Shown in pieces: positions 42,515 to 46,595 of a stretch of DNA of 46,595 nt (position 1 is the stretch's first letter; each line of letters starts with the position of its first letter). The stretch is from an uncultured Truepera sp. Lineage in GTDB: Bacteria; Deinococcota; Deinococci; Deinococcales; Trueperaceae. The notes under the pieces were generated by a model, which saw only the letters and a program-made list of their open reading frames with translations, ran no database searches and had not been told where the DNA came from. The position numbers and the translations under genes were made by a program. The stretch covers positions 1-46,595 of the forward strand of contig CADCWP010000355.1 in the NCBI GenBank assembly GCA_902806425.1. The letters are read 5' to 3'.

Positions 42515-45487
42515 ATGCGGTGGACACTTACTCAAAAGGTTTCGCTAGCGGCCGGTCTTTGCCTGGTTCTCTTCATCGGCATGGGCGTACGGGCGATGAT
42601 CGGAATGCGCGCCAGCGACATCGCGTCGCGCCATCTCGCGCAGCATACCCTCACGCTGATCGAGCAGCGGGGGCGTTTTTCTCTGCACGTCATGCGTGTG
42701 CTGGCCGAAACCGAGGCCTACGGGCGTGCCAAACTCCCTCGTGATCGTGACGAGGCCGTGGAGATGCTTGAGCTGGCTACAGCCGACGTCGCCACTTTGC
42801 GCGACCTGTACACCACCGAAGAGCACACGGCGTCGGCGCTGCATGCCGAGCATCTGCGGATACAGGAGCGCCGGGAAGATGTGCTAACCCAGGCCCGGCA
42901 GGCTACGGCGGCCGCATTTCAGGCAGTTACATCTAACGACGCGGCGCGGATCGGCGACGCGTTCGCCACCATTGAAGCCGTCGAAGACCAGCTCGAGCAG
43001 CTACAAGTTGACGAGCAAGCGGTGATGGTACGCGATGTCACCAGCTCGACGGCAGCCCTCGAGCAGCAGAACCAGTTTGGGTTGATCTTCGTTCCTGTTT
43101 CATGGAGCCTGGTGATCGGTTTGATGCTGGGTGCCCTGCTCGCGCTGCGCCGCGTCATCGTGCGCCCGATTACAGCTGTTGCAGTTGCGGCGCGGGCCAT
43201 TGCCCGAGGCGACCTCCGGCAGACGCTCGCCGTTACCAGCACTGACGAGCTCGGTGACGTGCAGCGGGCGTTCAACCAGATGGCACGCAGCCTGGAGCGC
43301 CAATCCGAGGCATTGACCCGGGAGCGGGACGAACTCCGAGCGCAGATCGAGGAGCGCAAGCAGGCTGAGGCTGCGCTCCGGAACAGTGAAGCAAAGTATC
43401 GCGCGGTGGTGCAGAATATCCAAGAAATTGTCTACATCGTCGATACGGAGCAGGACTTGCTGCGCGGAACCCCCGTGTTAGTCAGCGAGCAGATCGAAAA
43501 CGCCACGGGCTACCCACCTGAAGCATTCATTCACAACAGGGAGTTGTGGCTCCAGCTGCTGCACCCGGACGACATTCCCCTCGTGCAGCAGTCAGATGCC
43601 GAGCTAAAGGCGACGAAGAAACCGCTGACCCGGACCTACCGCCTGCGGCACCGTTACACAGATGACTACCACTGGCTCGAAGACCGGGTGGTGCCACAGT
43701 TGGACGCCGCTGGGCGCATCGTGCAGCTTTACGGGCTGGCCCGTGATGTGACTGAGCGCAGGCGAACCGAGGAGGCCCTCCAGCAGAGCGAAGCGCGGCT
43801 GGCCGAAGCGCAGCGCATGGCGCACCTCGGCAACTGGAGCTGGGACGCCCGGACCGGTGAAGTGTTCTGGTCCGACGAAACCTACCGCATCTTCGGGTAT
43901 GAACCACGGTCGGTGGTGCCTACGCCGGAGCACATCTTAAGCGCGGTTCATCCGGACGACCGTGCGTTCTTGATGCCCCCGACCATTCCGGACGCGCCGC
44001 GCGACGGGCCTCACGAGGCGGATCTCCGCTTGCTCCTGCCCGATGGCACAGAGCGGGTTGTCCACCAGCAGGTGCAGCTGCACGTTGCCCCCGACGGGAC
44101 GCTGCTGAAGATGAGCGGCACGGTGCAAGATATCACGGAGCGGAAGCGGTTGGAGCAGCAAATGGCGCATCAAGCCTTCCATGACGCGCTCACGGGGCTG
44201 CCGAACCGGACGCTGGTTCTGGACCGGCTCACCTATGCGGTGGCGCGGAACCACCGTACAGACCGAAGTATCGCGGTGCTGTTCCTTGATCTGGATGGCT
44301 TCAAGGTGGTGAACGACGGCATGGGGCATACGGTTGGCGATCAACTGCTCGTGGCGGTTGCCAGGCGGTTGGCGGGGTGCCTACGACCGGGTGACACCAT
44401 CGCGCGGTGGGGCGGCGACGAATTTACGGTCCTGCTTGACGACGTTACGGACCCAGGCCAGGCGCAGCACATCGCCGACCGCATCCTTGAGGCCCTTGTG
44501 CCTGCCTTTGTCCTCGACGCCCGGACCATCGTGACGACGCCCAGCATCGGGATCGCTGTCAGCACCGGTGCTAAAGTCCACCCGGACGATCTGCTGCGCG
44601 CGGCCGATCTTGCCATGTACCACGCCAAGGCGCGGGGCAAGGCGCAGTACCAGGTCTTCGACGCGAGCATGCGTGTCGACCTAATGGAGCGCCTAGAACT
44701 CGAAGCGGGCCTGCGCCATGCCCTGGAGCGGGGAGAGCTCGAGGTGTACTACCAACCAAAGGTTGCCCTCAAGAGTGGTGAGGTCACCGGGTTCGAGGCA
44801 CTCGTGCGCTGGAACCATCCAGCGCATGGGATGGTGTCGCCAGCACAATTCATCCTACTGGCGGAGGAAACCGGCCTGATCCTGCCTATCGGGCAGTGGG
44901 TGCTGGAGCAAGCCTGCCACCAGGCCAAGCGGTGGCATGCGGAGGCGCCCCCTCACCCGCCGCTGTCGGTGCACGTGAACCTGTCGGCCCGGCAGTTCCA
45001 GAATCCGGATCTCGTGGCGGAGGTGGCGCAAGTCCTGAGAGCAACTGGAATGACCCCACAAGCATTGATCCTGGAAATCACTGAGACGGTAGTGATGGAC
45101 GACGGGGCCTCGAGCAGTGCGACGCTTCGGGAGCTTAAAGCGCTGGGCGTCCAACTCGCCATCGATGACTTCGGCACTGGCTACTCCTCGCTCTCGTACC
45201 TTAGGCGCTTCCCGGTCGATGTCCTGAAGATCGACAAAGCGTTCGTCGACGGCCTCGGGCACGATAGTGAAGCGACGGCGATTGTTCAAGCGGTGATCAC
45301 CCTGGCGCACACTCTTGGGATGTCCGTCGTGGCCGAAGGGATTGAGACGGCGGTCCAGGTGGCGCACTTAAACGCCCTCGGGTGTGACGCGGGGCAGGGC
45401 TACTACTTCGCCAAGCCCCTGCCCAGTCCGGCAGCAGGTAGACTGCTGAGCGAAGTCAAGAACCCGGCAGGTTACAGCATTCCGTGA
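42515..45487 (+). CDS. Membrane sensor diguanylate cyclase/phosphodiesterase (HAMP-PAS-PAS-GGDEF-EAL)
   Basis: About 990 residues. Helix 1 (about 10-30), a helical sensor region, helix 2 (about 195-215), HAMP (about 215-270), two PAS/PAC repeats (about 290-425 and 435-550), GGDEF (550-720) and EAL (730-980). The active-site GGDEF (RWGGDEFTVLL, about 633) and EAL (FEALVRW, about 761) are intact, as are NLSARQ, EITET, DDFGTG and KIDKAFV, so both c-di-GMP synthesis and hydrolysis are possible. ATG 42515 has GAGGA upstream. It stands in an accessory region. Confidence 0.95.
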   Translation: MRWTLTQKVSLAAGLCLVLFIGMGVRAMIGMRASDIASRHLAQHTLTLIEQRGRFSLHVMRVLAETEAYGRAKLPRDRDEAVEMLELATADVATLRDLYTTEEHTASALHAEHLRIQERREDVLTQARQATAAAFQAVTSNDAARIGDAFATIEAVEDQLEQLQVDEQAVMVRDVTSSTAALEQQNQFGLIFVPVSWSLVIGLMLGALLALRRVIVRPITAVAVAARAIARGDLRQTLAVTSTDELGDVQRAFNQMARSLERQSEALTRERDELRAQIEERKQAEAALRNSEAKYRAVVQNIQEIVYIVDTEQDLLRGTPVLVSEQIENATGYPPEAFIHNRELWLQLLHPDDIPLVQQSDAELKATKKPLTRTYRLRHRYTDDYHWLEDRVVPQLDAAGRIVQLYGLARDVTERRRTEEALQQSEARLAEAQRMAHLGNWSWDARTGEVFWSDETYRIFGYEPRSVVPTPEHILSAVHPDDRAFLMPPTIPDAPRDGPHEADLRLLLPDGTERVVHQQVQLHVAPDGTLLKMSGTVQDITERKRLEQQMAHQAFHDALTGLPNRTLVLDRLTYAVARNHRTDRSIAVLFLDLDGFKVVNDGMGHTVGDQLLVAVARRLAGCLRPGDTIARWGGDEFTVLLDDVTDPGQAQHIADRILEALVPAFVLDARTIVTTPSIGIAVSTGAKVHPDDLLRAADLAMYHAKARGKAQYQVFDASMRVDLMERLELEAGLRHALERGELEVYYQPKVALKSGEVTGFEALVRWNHPAHGMVSPAQFILLAEETGLILPIGQWVLEQACHQAKRWHAEAPPHPPLSVHVNLSARQFQNPDLVAEVAQVLRATGMTPQALILEITETVVMDDGASSSATLRELKALGVQLAIDDFGTGYSSLSYLRRFPVDVLKIDKAFVDGLGHDSEATAIVQAVITLAHTLGMSVVAEGIETAVQVAHLNALGCDAGQGYYFAKPLPSPAAGRLLSEVKNPAGYSIP

Positions 45488-45777
45488 GCACAGCACCGGG
45501 GGGTTCTCCTTGCTATCTGAGCACCCATCAGGCACTCCATCACACCGGTCCAGGGTGCTTGAGTACGGCCGTCTCTCCTCACTTCCCCATTCCCCAGTAT
45601 CTTTGCCATTATCGTCCCTACCCAACAGCGCCCACCGTAGCCGCAGAGGACATGGTGAGCGCTCACGACCGTCGCGCACGGATTATGGAGTGCCATCGAC
45701 TTTCCATAACAGTTGATCAGGAAACGGCCGGAAGACACCGACCCTTATGCGGTTAACGAGCGCAAACGCTGCGTAGT

Positions 45778-45877
45778 GGTTCATCCGGTTAAAACGGTAC
45801 CAGTCGTGCAAACCATTTTTGCGCCTGTAACAAAAGAAGTCAGTTGCCGCAAGGATGCGAAACTTAACGGATGAACC
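45778..45877. repeat. 100-base structure with inverted ends
   Basis: The ends GGTTCATCCGGTTAA (45778-45792) and TTAACGGATGAACC (45864-45877) are inverted repeats with one extra G. The interior (about 70 bases) has no gene. It could be a small non-autonomous element or a structured transcript end. No target duplication was found. The rest of 45488-45975 has no gene; an AGCACCC/GGGTGCT stem lies near 45518-45560. Confidence 0.5.
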
Positions 45878-45975
45878 AGTCACCTTTCCAGCAGAAGGAA
45901 CTTAGGCTTTCAGAGGCAGGGGCCACCATTGAATGGTAAGGAGCGGTCGTTTACAACCGCAGGGAGAGTGTCGGT

Positions 45976-46595
45976 ATGACGAACGAACGGCCCCCACCGG
46001 TCACAGACAAAGGTTTTGGGAAGCGTCTGGCGAGCGGCCACGACCGAAAGGGTGGTCTTCGCGAGCTGGTACGCAACACGAACTGGACGACGAGGGACCT
46101 CAAAGCCTTTGGCCGCGTCAAGGCCGCTCTCAACTACTCTCCACCCGGGGAGGGCTTGGTGTTCAACATCCCGGACGGTGGGGTAGGCATCGGCCTGCAC
46201 CTGAGCGGGTCGCAAAGGACCGCATCCCGCTACGAGGGCGAAAGGTGGCGCGAGTACGTCGACCTTCGCGGCACCGTGGACGTTATCGTGTCCGGTCGGC
46301 CGTTCGAGTCGGTGGGCGTCGGACCGTCCGAGGACCTCCACGTGCTACTTCCGGGTGACCTCATGCGCGACGTCGGCGACGAGGTAGGCGCGACTCTCGG
46401 CGGGCTCGAGTTGAGCTCCGCCTTCGCGGTCCCCGACGAGACGATGGCGCGACTTATGGCTGCGCTCGCGGACGAGGTGGCGGGCGGCGGCCTCGGGGGC
46501 CGACTCTACGCCGAGGGGCTTGCGAACGCCCTGGCGGTCCACCTCCTGCGCCGCTACTCGCCGCTCGGAAAAGGGCAACCGCTCGAGCTTGGCCT
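45976..46595 (+). CDS. AraC-family regulator, 3' end cut by window edge
   Basis: An open frame from ATG 45976 to the window end (206 codons). The stretch RLMAALADEVAGGGLGGRLY followed by AEGLANALAVHLLRRYS is the typical end of the ligand domain of a large AraC/XylS group, placed just before the two-HTH DNA-binding domain, which is beyond the window. A GGGAG ribosome site lies about nine bases before the ATG. Target unknown. Confidence 0.85.
   Translation, partial: MTNERPPPVTDKGFGKRLASGHDRKGGLRELVRNTNWTTRDLKAFGRVKAALNYSPPGEGLVFNIPDGGVGIGLHLSGSQRTASRYEGERWREYVDLRGTVDVIVSGRPFESVGVGPSEDLHVLLPGDLMRDVGDEVGATLGGLELSSAFAVPDETMARLMAALADEVAGGGLGGRLYAEGLANALAVHLLRRYSPLGKGQPLELG

Overview
The window looks like a chromosomal segment of a Deinococcota (Deinococcus-Thermus) bacterium, most likely from the Truepera side of the phylum. 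This is inferred from the high GC (I estimate a little over 60%), the flavour of DnaE, AlaS and PfkA, many start codons sitting 5-7 bases behind a TANNNT box (leaderless transcripts, a known habit of Deinococcus), and a striking excess of CTCGAG. There is no rRNA, CRISPR array, intact insertion sequence or prophage. One tRNA (Pro, anticodon CGG) is present.

Layout. 1-7500: small metabolic and repair genes: two intact Nudix hydrolases and one crippled tandem copy, an aldo/keto reductase, a multi-cluster ferredoxin, a cysteine-free HgdB/DUF2229-like protein, a Gfo/Idh/MocA dehydrogenase and a methyltransferase interrupted by TGA. 7550-20260: housekeeping block alaS, Cof-type HAD, DUF218, ruvX, then mltG, a FtsX/MacB-type permease, TraB/PrgY and recX. 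The usual alaS-ruvX-mltG neighbourhood is split at 12268-15286 by an IS110 remnant plus an alpha/beta hydrolase, a short-chain dehydrogenase and a divergent TetR regulator with two matching operator dyads. 20299-26176: tRNA-Pro, then a sugar region with a secreted carbohydrate-associated protein, a GH130 phosphorylase, a decayed LacI regulator fused head-to-head to a decayed histidine kinase, a DinB protein and a ROK kinase/regulator.

26179-35244: hotdog thioesterase, VUT (queuosine precursor) transporter, two unknown small proteins, a nucleoside-hydrolase lipoprotein, then a minus-strand operon: cobalamin riboswitch, FecCD/BtuC permease and four tandem histidine phosphatases (CobC-like superfamily, one frameshifted). 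Upstream lies a frameshifted acyl-CoA synthetase. 35245-42153: a gene-poor gap with a strong terminator, a Crp/Fnr regulator, pfkA, a small membrane protein and dnaE. 42154-46595: accessory end with a GAF-domain remnant, a large HAMP-PAS-PAS-GGDEF-EAL protein, a 100-base inverted-repeat structure and the start of an AraC-family regulator that runs off the window.

The strongest themes are (1) a B12-riboswitch operon with four duplicated histidine phosphatases and no visible BtuF or BtuD, with a second promoter/operator placed behind the riboswitch, and (2) an unusual load of broken genes (methyltransferase, Nudix, lacI, histidine kinase, fadD-like, one phosphatase, IS110, GAF). These either document real decay or, for the single-base indels, sequencing error.
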